Shown piece after piece: positions 1 to 6,087 of a stretch of DNA of 7,049 bases. Position 1 is the first letter of the stretch, and each line of letters starts with the position of its first letter. A model generated the notes under the pieces. That model had not been told where the DNA came from, searched no databases, and saw only the letters and a program-made list of their open reading frames with translations. The stretch comes from Actinomycetes bacterium. Lineage in GTDB: Bacteria; Actinomycetota; Thermoleophilia; Solirubrobacterales; 70-9. The position numbers were made by a program, and so were the translations under genes. The stretch lies in contig JAEZIQ010000090.1 of the NCBI GenBank assembly GCA_023436605.1, positions 1-7,049 on the forward strand, in the 5' to 3' direction.

Positions 1-43
1 ATCCGCCGGCCGGGAAACAGTCCGGTTCCTGGAGAGGTCTCTC

Positions 44-1252
44 CTACTCGAGGCCCCAAAGCTCCTTGTAGGCGGTCTCGTAGTCGAAATCGGGAGTCCA
101 GTCATCCCCGGTCGGGGGAAGGTTGGACGCGTCGATCAGGAGGCTCGGCACGGTGCCCTGTACCGGCTCCGCGTCGTTGAAGGCACGGTTCATCTGATCC
201 AGCGCCTCCCAGCCCATCCATTCGGCTGCGGCAGCCCAGGTGGCGGCCAGGTAGTCCTTGTCGGCGATTGCCGCCACGGCTTCCTGATTGCCGTCCATCG
301 AGACGATCGGGAAGTAGGGTGCCTTCGCATCCTTGGCTCCCTGGATCATGAACGTGGCCGCGGCATCGAACGGGGCGACCATGTAAAGGTCGTCGGTTCC
401 ATACTTCTGAACCGCCGACGCCGTCAGGCTGGGAAGACGACCGGCCATGTTCGCGATGTCGTTCTGCTCGGTTGCGAGGATCTTGCAGTCGGGGCAGAAC
501 TCCTTGAGGCCCGCTTCGACACCATCGGCACGCTGTTGGGTCAGGCCGAGCGAGGTGTCAGGCACGTTCACGACGCGACCCTTCCCGTTCGAGTTGGCCG
601 AGATCCAGGCACCGAGTGCCATGCCACCGTCAAAGGTGCCGTTCGAGGCGTCACCGAAGACTCCCTCGGTCACTTCGTTTGACCCGGGATCGAAGGTGGT
701 CACGATCGGAATGCCCTCGCTGACCGCCTTCGCTACTGCGCCGCCCACCGTCACCGGTGAGATCGAGTTCAGCACGATGCCGTCGGCCTGGGACGTCACG
801 GCGCTCAGGATCGCCTGGCTCTGGACGTTCGGGTCGAACTGGCCGTCGGTCACCTCGACATCCCAACCCAGTGCCTCACCAGCTGCTTTCATGCCCTCCG
901 AAGCGCGGACAGCGCCCTGGGCGTCGGTGCCATTCAGCACCACGGCGATCTTCTTGTCCTCGGCCGCTGGCGGAGAGTCGGCGGGGATGAACGACTCGTA
1001 GTCGATCTGGCTTTCGTCCTGGACCTTGGTCAGGTACTTCTTCGCGCCCTCGACGCCGCCTTCATCGGCGAAGTCAGAGAACTTCAGGTCACTCGGGCTG
1101 GAAACCTCGGCGTTGTTGCTTCCCGATCCGGAGTCACCCGAATCATCGCTGCTGCCACAGGCGACCAGGCCCAGGGAAAACACGACCGCGAACAGGCCGA
1201 TCAGGGCCTTCAGCGGTCGGCCCATCAGACCGGTCTGGTTGTCGTCACTCAC
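44..1252 (-). CDS. ABC transporter sugar-type solute-binding lipoprotein
   Basis: A 402-residue extracellular solute-binding protein of the ribose/xylose type (Peripla_BP_4-like), expected to capture a sugar or sugar-like ligand and deliver it to the permease encoded just upstream. A hydrophobic signal segment (about residues 14-31) ends in the lipobox L-V-A-C, so Cys32 should be lipidated and anchor the protein to the membrane. A Ser/Gly/Asp-rich linker (33-48) follows. The binding fold starts near residue 100 (KKIAVVLNG) and includes the segments ADGIVLNSISP, GIPIVTTFD and FPIVSMDGN that are typical of the family. The start is GTG at 1252, chosen because a near-perfect ribosome binding site lies 7 nt upstream; an in-frame ATG at codon 10 has no such site but would still keep the signal peptide. 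Cys253 and Cys256 form a CPDC pair, possibly a disulfide. It is the last operon gene in the window. Class is confident; ligand is unknown. Confidence 0.93.
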   Translation of the reverse strand: MSDDNQTGLMGRPLKALIGLFAVVFSLGLVACGSSDDSGDSGSGSNNAEVSSPSDLKFSDFADEGGVEGAKKYLTKVQDESQIDYESFIPADSPPAAEDKKIAVVLNGTDAQGAVRASEGMKAAGEALGWDVEVTDGQFDPNVQSQAILSAVTSQADGIVLNSISPVTVGGAVAKAVSEGIPIVTTFDPGSNEVTEGVFGDASNGTFDGGMALGAWISANSNGKGRVVNVPDTSLGLTQQRADGVEAGLKEFCPDCKILATEQNDIANMAGRLPSLTASAVQKYGTDDLYMVAPFDAAATFMIQGAKDAKAPYFPIVSMDGNQEAVAAIADKDYLAATWAAAAEWMGWEALDQMNRAFNDAEPVQGTVPSLLIDASNLPPTGDDWTPDFDYETAYKELWGLE

Positions 1253-1259
1253 TTCTTTT

Positions 1260-1267
1260 CTCCTCCT
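1260..1267 (-). promoter_or_regulatory. Strong Shine-Dalgarno site of the binding-protein gene
   Basis: On the minus strand this reads AGGAGGAG, close to the full anti-Shine-Dalgarno complement, 7 nt before the GTG at 1252. It decides the start in favour of GTG and is clearly stronger than the sites of the upstream genes. It fits the usual need for more binding protein than membrane subunits. Confidence 0.85.
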
Positions 1268-1304
1268 GGTTGTGTGATGTCAGGCGGGGCGAATGTCACT
1301 TGCT

Positions 1305-2372
1305 TCAGCGCTCCCTCTTGCGCCGCAGCACGGTCGAAAGACCGACTGCGACCAATAGCGCCGCCCCATTGAAGATCGGTTCCGCATAAAACGGGGCTCC
1401 CGACTGCTGGAGTCCGGCGAGGCCGACTCCGAGCAGGTACACCGCGACCAGGGTGCCCCAGACGTTGAAGCGGCCCGGCACGATCGTGGTCGCGCCCAGG
1501 AAGGTCGCGGCGAAGGCCGGTAGCAGGAACTGGTCGCCGACTCCGGGTTGTCCGGAACCGACGTTGGCGGCAAACAGCACGCCTGCGAAGGCGGCGATGA
1601 CGCCGGTCATGACGAAAGCCAGGGTGCGGATCCCGTTGGTCTCGACGCCGCTCAGCTTGGCCGCCTCGGGGTTCGATCCCGTTGCGAACAGGTAGCGGCC
1701 AAAGACGGTCCGCGAGAAGACGAACCACAGGGCCACGGCAATGGCCAGAAGGTAGAAGACGGAGCCGGGGATACCGAACAGCTCCCAGCGGCCGAGCTCG
1801 GAGAAGGCGGGCGCGACGTCGCCGTAGATCACTTTGCCGCCGGTCTGCCAGTTGACTATGCCACCGATGATCGTGCCCATCGCCAGGGTCGCGATCAGGG
1901 AGTTGATCCCGAACCGGACCACGGCGATCGAGTTGATCAGACCGATCACCGCCCCGATGACCAGCGCCACCGCCATCGCGGCCGGCCAGGAGAAGCCCTG
2001 GTCTATCTGCAGGCCGATCACGACCGTCGAGGCGATCGTCAGCGTGGCGCCGATGCTGAGGTCGAAATCGCCGGCGATCAGAGTTGTCAGGAGCGCCAGC
2101 GCTATCAGGCCTGCCACTGCCTGTTGACCAGCGATCGTCGTGAAGTTCTGGGTAGTGAAGAACGTGTCACTGAGCGCGATCGAGAATCCGGCGATCATCG
2201 CCAGGAAGACGAAGACGACGGCGTAGCGCCCGACGAAGTCGCCGAACGAGCCGTTCCTCCCCCCGGCCTCGGCTTCCCGTCCAATCGACCTGATCGAGCC
2301 GAGCAGCCCGTCCTTGGCCGGTGCCTCGGCGAGTGCGGCTTCCTTGTTTTTCTCGTCGGTCATCGCGGTCAT
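1305..2372 (-). CDS. RbsC-type ABC sugar transporter permease
   Basis: A 355-residue integral membrane permease of the BPD_transp_2 (RbsC/XylH/AraH) family, forming the channel for the substrate captured by the neighbouring binding protein. A polar cytoplasmic N-terminus (1-48) is followed by roughly eight to ten hydrophobic segments starting at YAVVFVFLAMIAGFSIAL. Family landmarks are GDFDLSIGATL (101-111, the counterpart of the GGIDLSVG region), SLIATLAMGTIIGGI (158-172), the cytoplasmic loop FGRYLFATGSNPEAAKLSGV (224-243) that should contact the ATPase, and FLGATTIVPG (291-300). It ends in a basic RRKRER tail. The ATG at 2372 overlaps the transketolase C-half stop as ATGA, and AGGA lies 9 nt upstream, so this start is preferred to the ATG at 2363 and to the longer open frame, whose extra N-terminus is Arg-rich and unlike a permease. 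The partner ATPase is not in the window. Confidence 0.93.
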   Translation of the reverse strand: MTAMTDEKNKEAALAEAPAKDGLLGSIRSIGREAEAGGRNGSFGDFVGRYAVVFVFLAMIAGFSIALSDTFFTTQNFTTIAGQQAVAGLIALALLTTLIAGDFDLSIGATLTIASTVVIGLQIDQGFSWPAAMAVALVIGAVIGLINSIAVVRFGINSLIATLAMGTIIGGIVNWQTGGKVIYGDVAPAFSELGRWELFGIPGSVFYLLAIAVALWFVFSRTVFGRYLFATGSNPEAAKLSGVETNGIRTLAFVMTGVIAAFAGVLFAANVGSGQPGVGDQFLLPAFAATFLGATTIVPGRFNVWGTLVAVYLLGVGLAGLQQSGAPFYAEPIFNGAALLVAVGLSTVLRRKRER

Positions 2373-3415
2373 CCCTTCGTTTCCTGGGTCACATCGGTCG
2401 TTTGACGGGTCTTGCCGTCGATCAGCTCGCGCATCCGCGCCGAGAGCCCCTCCCCGGTGAAGCCGTAGTGGCGGTAGAGGTGAGTCGGCGGGGCAATCAG
2501 CGCGTACTCGTCTTCGAGCCCGTGGAGCCCGATGGTGGCGGCGACGCCGTTCTTTGCCAGTACTTCGCATACGGCTCCGCCCAGTCCGCCGAGTACCGTG
2601 TGCTCCTCCGAGACCAGGATCGGGCCGTGAGCGGCCGCCGCGAGGATCGCCTCCTCGTCGAGCGGCTTGATGTAGACGGCGTCGAGCACAGAGACTTCGA
2701 TTCCCTCGGTCGAGAGAACTTCGGCGGCGTCGAGCGCGGCGCGCACGCTGACGCCGGTGCAGATGATGGTTCCGTCCGCCCCCTCGCGGGCCTTCACGAA
2801 GCGGCCCCGCTCGAGTTCCGGCGGCGCCTCATAAACCGGTTTCTCGCGACCACGACCGAACCGGATATAGACCGGGCCCTCGGTATCGAGGGTGTGCCGC
2901 AGCACCGCCCGGAGCGAGTTGGCATCGGCAGCCGAAACCACGGTCATGCCGGCGATGGCACGGGTAATCGCGATGTCCTCGACGGCGTGGTGCGACGTGC
3001 CGTAGAAGCCCATCGCGACGCCAGCGTGGTGAGCCAGCACCCGGACGGGAACCCCCGGGTAGGCGAGGTCGGTCCGCATCTGTTCGGCGCAAAGCAGGCT
3101 GGCGAACGAGGCGAAGGTCGAAACGTATGGCGTGTAGCCGCAGGTGGCCAGACCGGCCGCGACCGAGAACATGTTCTGCTCGGCGATCCCGACGTTGACG
3201 AAGCGGTCCGGGAAGCGGGCCTGGAAGTCGCCAGTCCGGTTCGAGATCATCAAGTCGGCGGTCAGGACGAGAATGTCGTCCCGCTCGCTGCCCATTTCCG
3301 CCAGTTCTTCGCCCGCCACGAGCGAGTACATGTTGTCCACCGAACTGGAGACGTTCCAGCTTTCGGGGTCGAGTGGCTTGGCGCTTTCTCCAAGCACCTG
3401 TCCGGTCCGAGTCAT
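2369..3415 (-). CDS. Split transketolase, C-terminal subunit
   Basis: A 348-residue protein matching the pyrimidine-binding and C-terminal domains of transketolase. It should pair with the N-terminal half encoded directly upstream to make one thiamine-diphosphate (ThDP) enzyme that transfers a two-carbon ketol unit. The pyrimidine domain (about 28-190) carries DRFVNVGIAEQNMFSVAAGLA (70-90); Glu79 in GIAEQ is the expected glutamate that activates the ThDP aminopyrimidine. YGTSHHAVEDIAITR (138-152) and GPVYIRFGRG (180-189) are further family motifs. The C-terminal domain (about 205-330) includes VSEEHTVLGGLGGAV (268-282). The ATG at 3415 overlaps the previous stop as ATGA, with GAGG 5 nt upstream. 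A longer in-frame reading exists, but its extra part runs through the upstream gene and is not protein-like. Length is normal for the separate C-half. Substrate is not predictable; apulose-4-phosphate transketolase (AptAB) and the sulfoquinovose-pathway SqwGH are known split enzymes of this general form. Confidence 0.93.
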   Translation of the reverse strand: MTRTGQVLGESAKPLDPESWNVSSSVDNMYSLVAGEELAEMGSERDDILVLTADLMISNRTGDFQARFPDRFVNVGIAEQNMFSVAAGLATCGYTPYVSTFASFASLLCAEQMRTDLAYPGVPVRVLAHHAGVAMGFYGTSHHAVEDIAITRAIAGMTVVSAADANSLRAVLRHTLDTEGPVYIRFGRGREKPVYEAPPELERGRFVKAREGADGTIICTGVSVRAALDAAEVLSTEGIEVSVLDAVYIKPLDEEAILAAAAHGPILVSEEHTVLGGLGGAVCEVLAKNGVAATIGLHGLEDEYALIAPPTHLYRHYGFTGEGLSARMRELIDGKTRQTTDVTQETKG

Positions 3416-4290
3416 TTGATCCTCGCTTCGATCGCATCGATGGCGATGCGCTTGTCGTTCTCCCCGAGGTAGCCAAGGTGCCAATCGGGCGAACCCTCCA
3501 TGAAAGGAACGCCCTTGCCCTTCATCGTGCGGGCCAGGATGCAGTGCGGCTTGTCCGAATCGGTGGGCGGCATCGCGTCCAGGGCCTCTGTGACCGCTTC
3601 GACGTCGTGGCCGTCGATCTCGACGGTCGACCAGCCGAAGGCCTCCCACTTGTCGGCAATCGGTTCGATTCCCATCACGTCGGAAACCGGACCGTCCAGG
3701 CTGTAGCCGTTGAGATCGACCAGGGCGACGAGGTTGCCCAATCCGAAGTGACTGGCGGACATCGCTGCTTCCCAGACCTGACCCTCGTTCATTTCGCCGT
3801 CGCCCAGCATCACCACAGTCCGGTAGTCCTGGCCGCGCTTGCGGGCCGCGATCGACATCCCAACACCAACCGAGAGGTTGTGACCGATCGACCCGGAGGA
3901 GAAGTCGACTCCCGGCACCTTGCGCATGTCCGGGTGATCGCCGAGCGGGCTGCCAAGGCGGGTGTAGTCGTCGAGCAGCGCCTCCGGGAAGAAGCCGAGG
4001 TCGGCCAGACATGGGTAAAGCCCCACCGCAGCGTGTCCCTTGCCCATCAGGAAACGGTCGCGGTCAGGCCAGGCCGGGTCGGCCGGATCAAGCCGGAGCG
4101 AGTGGTAGTAGAGCACCGCGAACAGCTCGGCGCAGGAAAAGGTAGAGGAATAGTGGCCGCTGCCGGCGACGTCGATCAGTTCGATCGTCTTCAGCCTGAT
4201 CCACTCGGACCGGTTGCGCAGCTCCTGAACCGGAATCTCGCGATTCCGTTGGAGGACCGTGCTCGCCCGGTCTGGGGTACTGGTGCTCAT
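3412..4290 (-). CDS. Split transketolase, N-terminal (ThDP-binding) subunit
   Basis: A 292-residue protein matching the diphosphate-binding half of transketolase. The ThDP/metal motif is intact: GDGEMNEG (163-170) followed by VDLNGYSLDG (191-200), where Asp164 and Asn194 should hold the divalent metal. Other landmarks are GSGHYSSTFS (43-52) with the conserved active-site His46, GKGHAAVGLYPCLADLGF (83-100), SSGSIGHNLSVGVGMS (131-146) and TMKGKGV (255-261). Length is normal for a separate N-half. The ATG at 4290 overlaps the ligase stop as ATGA, with AAAGGA a few bases upstream, and its own stop overlaps the C-half start, so the two subunits should be made in equal amounts. After His46 the residues are YSST rather than the PGG or PGA type common in transketolases, which may reflect a different donor or acceptor. 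The class is confident and the substrate is unknown. Confidence 0.93.
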   Translation of the reverse strand: MSTSTPDRASTVLQRNREIPVQELRNRSEWIRLKTIELIDVAGSGHYSSTFSCAELFAVLYYHSLRLDPADPAWPDRDRFLMGKGHAAVGLYPCLADLGFFPEALLDDYTRLGSPLGDHPDMRKVPGVDFSSGSIGHNLSVGVGMSIAARKRGQDYRTVVMLGDGEMNEGQVWEAAMSASHFGLGNLVALVDLNGYSLDGPVSDVMGIEPIADKWEAFGWSTVEIDGHDVEAVTEALDAMPPTDSDKPHCILARTMKGKGVPFMEGSPDWHLGYLGENDKRIAIDAIEARIK

Positions 4291-5894
4291 TGATCCTTTC
4301 CGGTGTTCGCCAGCAGCTCTTGCTTGAGCTCGGCCTTACGGGTTTTGCCGATCGAGGTTTCGGGGAGTTCGCGACGGAACTCGACCCTCGAAGGGACTTT
4401 GAAAGAGGCGAGGTGCTCTCCGCAATGGGCGCGGATCTCCTCGGGAGTGGGATCGGCGCCGTCTTCGGGGACGACCACCGCGACGACGGTCTCCATGCGG
4501 ACCTCGTCAGGGAGGCCGACCACGGCGCACTTGTGGACCGACGGGTGATCGATGATCACGCGCTCCACCTCGCTGGCCGCCACGTTCTCGCCCGAAGGCT
4601 TCAGCATGTCCTTGAGGCGGTCGACGAAGTGGTAGTAGCCACCCTCGTCACGCCAGCCGAGGTCGCCGGTGCGGACCCAGCCGTCCACCAGCGTTTCCGC
4701 CGTGGCGTCGGGCCGCCCCAGGTAGCCGATCATCACGCCGGGTGACTTGACCCGGAGCTCGCCCAGCCCGCTGTCGAAGAGCTCGGCCCCGTTCTCGGGG
4801 TCGGTTACCGCGACCTGCCAGCCGGGCATCACCTGGCCGATGTTCTGATGACCGGGGCGCCGCCCGGCGTCGAGCGGCATGACGGTGCCACCACAGCCGG
4901 TCTCGGTTGAGCCCCAGATCATCACCAGAGGAATGCCGAAGCGGTCCTCGAAGCCCTTGATCTCGTCGCTCGTCAGGGGCATGCCGTGGGTCATGAAGCG
5001 GATCCGGTTTAGTCCCGGCTCGGCCTGGCCGCTGCGCAGCAGCCGAATCGGTCCGGCCACCAGGTGGGCGACCGAGACGTCGAAGCGGTTTACCCAGTCC
5101 CAGTACCGGGAGGTGCTGAACCGGGGGGTCAAGACCATTGAGCCGCCGCTGAGAATCACCGGGAGCATCTGGAGCAGCAGTCCGTTGGCGTGGAAGAGCG
5201 GCAGGCAGGTCAACGTGCGGTCCCCCGGCTGGAGCCGGAAGTGATCGGCGTAGGTCCGTGCCGTGTAGAGCAGACCGGAGTGCGAGAGCATCACTCCTTT
5301 GGGGCGCGAGGTGGTGCCGGACGTGTAGAGCACGAGCGCGACTTCCTCAGGCAGCTCTCCCCCACGCCCGCCACACAACGGATCGCCCTGACGGTGCTCG
5401 AGCGCGAGCCGGCCGTCGGCATCGACCGCGCCCTCAACCAGGAGGATCCGACCGGACTCGCCGATCGCCTGAGTGGCCGCATCGGCGAGCTCGGGGGTCG
5501 AGATCACCATCGAGGCATTGCTGTCCTCGACCACGAAGGCGAGTTCGTCCGCCGAGTACTGGGCGATAGTCGGCACGATCACAGCGCCGATCTCCTGGAT
5601 CGCCCAGAAGAGGCTCATGAAGCCAGGGCTGTTCCCGGTGTGTACAACGCAGCGGTCCCGCGGTCCGAGCCCGGAATCACGCAGAAGCCCAGCCAGATCG
5701 GAAACGGCGTCCCGGAAGCCGCCGTACGTCCATGTGGTGGGCTCGCCATCGAGGCCCTGGAAGATCAGGAAATCCGCATCGGGAGTGGCGTCCGCCCAGT
5801 AGGCAAGGATTGCCGGCAGGTCGACGCGGAACTCGTCTGCTCGCTCATCGCCCAAGGCTTCGCCGGGCTCTGCTTGAACCGTCGCTCTCCTCAC
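4287..5894 (-). CDS. AMP-forming acyl-CoA ligase, CaiC-like
   Basis: An ANL-superfamily ligase (535 residues from this start), expected to activate a carboxylic acid with ATP and then form its CoA thioester in the cytoplasm. Numbered from the longest reading (TTG at 5945), the motifs are the P-loop YTSGTTSRPKG (207-217), LPLFHANG (248-255), WGSTET (344-349), DGWVRTGDLGWRDEGGYYHFVDR (421-443, shown as the adenylation and hinge motifs), PSGENVAASEVE (450-461) and SIGKTRKAEL (531-540) with the catalytic Lys534. The TSGTTSRPKG form and the DRFGIPLV-WGSTET spacing resemble the carnitine/crotonobetaine ligase CaiC, but the acid substrate is not known. Candidate starts are TTG 5945, ATG 5918, GTG 5894 and TTG 5855, none with a good Shine-Dalgarno site. 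GTG 5894 is chosen because the best promoter and operator lie just upstream and family members begin close to the conserved LPAIL-type segment. It is the first gene of the operon. Function class is confident; the start is not. Confidence 0.9.
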   Translation of the reverse strand: MRRATVQAEPGEALGDERADEFRVDLPAILAYWADATPDADFLIFQGLDGEPTTWTYGGFRDAVSDLAGLLRDSGLGPRDRCVVHTGNSPGFMSLFWAIQEIGAVIVPTIAQYSADELAFVVEDSNASMVISTPELADAATQAIGESGRILLVEGAVDADGRLALEHRQGDPLCGGRGGELPEEVALVLYTSGTTSRPKGVMLSHSGLLYTARTYADHFRLQPGDRTLTCLPLFHANGLLLQMLPVILSGGSMVLTPRFSTSRYWDWVNRFDVSVAHLVAGPIRLLRSGQAEPGLNRIRFMTHGMPLTSDEIKGFEDRFGIPLVMIWGSTETGCGGTVMPLDAGRRPGHQNIGQVMPGWQVAVTDPENGAELFDSGLGELRVKSPGVMIGYLGRPDATAETLVDGWVRTGDLGWRDEGGYYHFVDRLKDMLKPSGENVAASEVERVIIDHPSVHKCAVVGLPDEVRMETVVAVVVPEDGADPTPEEIRAHCGEHLASFKVPSRVEFRRELPETSIGKTRKAELKQELLANTGKDQ

Positions 5895-5903
5895 TGCGGC
5901 GAG

Positions 5904-5915
5904 ATTGTACACAAT
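5904..5915. promoter_or_regulatory. GntR-type operator, site 1 (best)
   Basis: ATTGTACACAAT is a near-perfect dyad (ATTGT/ACAAT arms) and matches the ideal palindrome ATTGTATACAAT at 11 of 12 positions. FadR-subfamily GntR proteins are known to use dyads with GT and AC half-site cores. It overlaps the predicted -10 of the operon and the divergent FCD regulator is the obvious candidate binder. Confidence 0.6.
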
Positions 5916-5932
5916 CATCAGATCGATGTCGT
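5904..5932 (-). promoter_or_regulatory. Predicted operon promoter
   Basis: On the minus strand the -35 candidate ACGACA (5932-5927) is separated by 17 nt from the -10 candidate TACAAT (5909-5904). The -10 matches TATAAT at 5 of 6 positions and the -35 matches TTGACA at 4 of 6. The -10 lies inside the best GntR-type operator, so repressor binding would block polymerase directly. Transcription would begin near 5895-5897, at or within a few bases of the GTG at 5894. No experimental support. Confidence 0.5.
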
Positions 5933-5934
5933 GA

Positions 5935-5946
5935 CGTCCATACAAT
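5935..5946. promoter_or_regulatory. GntR-type operator, site 2 (half-site)
   Basis: CGTCCATACAAT has one intact half (ATACAAT) and a poor other half, 8 of 12 matches to ATTGTATACAAT. Its centre is 31 bp from site 1. Confidence 0.35.
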
Positions 5947-5998
5947 CCCCGCGCGATGAACCGATTCTTTGGCTTGTTTTCCTAGAAATTGGGCCCTG

Positions 5999-6010
5999 AT
6001 TGCATACATC
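5999..6010. promoter_or_regulatory. GntR-type operator, site 3
   Basis: ATTGCATACATC matches ATTGTATACAAT at 9 of 12 positions. Its centre is 64 bp from site 2 and 32 bp from site 4, between the two promoters. Confidence 0.4.
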
Positions 6011-6014
6011 GTGT

Positions 6015-6042
6015 GTGACGACATCACATTTCGGTATACAAT
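6015..6042 (+). promoter_or_regulatory. Predicted promoter of the regulator gene
   Basis: A -35 candidate GTGACG (6015-6020) and a -10 candidate TACAAT (6037-6042) are separated by 16 nt. The -10 is part of operator site 4, so the regulator probably controls its own transcription. The start point would be near 6049, giving a leader of roughly 40 nt. Confidence 0.5.
6031..6042. promoter_or_regulatory. GntR-type operator, site 4
   Basis: TCGGTATACAAT has a perfect GTATAC core and one perfect half-site, 9 of 12 matches to ATTGTATACAAT. The GTATAC core fits the GT...AC pattern known for FadR-type GntR sites. It overlaps the -10 of the regulator promoter. Confidence 0.5.
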
Positions 6043-6073
6043 GCAAGAACGATTAGGCAACAAACCGAGTGCT

Positions 6074-6079
6074 GGAGGA
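6074..6079 (+). promoter_or_regulatory. Shine-Dalgarno site of the regulator gene
   Basis: GGAGGA lies 8 nt before the ATG at 6088 and supports that start. Confidence 0.8.
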
Positions 6080-6087
6080 ATCACCGG

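Noticed and set aside
31..44. Inverted repeat GGAGAG/CTCTCC just after the binding-protein stop, possible terminator
   Set aside because: Only 5-6 bp with a very short loop and no T-run in the reading direction; could equally be part of a leader for a next gene outside the window.
2384..2392. CTGGGTCAC matching part of the palindromic element
   Set aside because: Nine bases only, inside the coding end of the transketolase C-half, with no dyad around it; chance match.
1548..2405. Long plus-strand open frame opposite the permease
   Set aside because: Highly charged, low-complexity translation with no recognisable domain, antisense to a confident membrane protein.
2321..3472. Long plus-strand open frame opposite the transketolase C-half and permease start
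   Set aside because: Antisense to clearly recognisable genes, Arg/Gly/Asp-rich and without family motifs; long antisense frames are expected in high-GC coding DNA.
3373..4293. Long plus-strand open frame opposite the transketolase N-half
   Set aside because: Mirror of a gene with intact ThDP motifs; no ribosome site or domain of its own.
5190..5999. Plus-strand open frame across the ligase start and the divergent promoter region
   Set aside because: Antisense to the ligase and runs through the operators; the translation has no family features.
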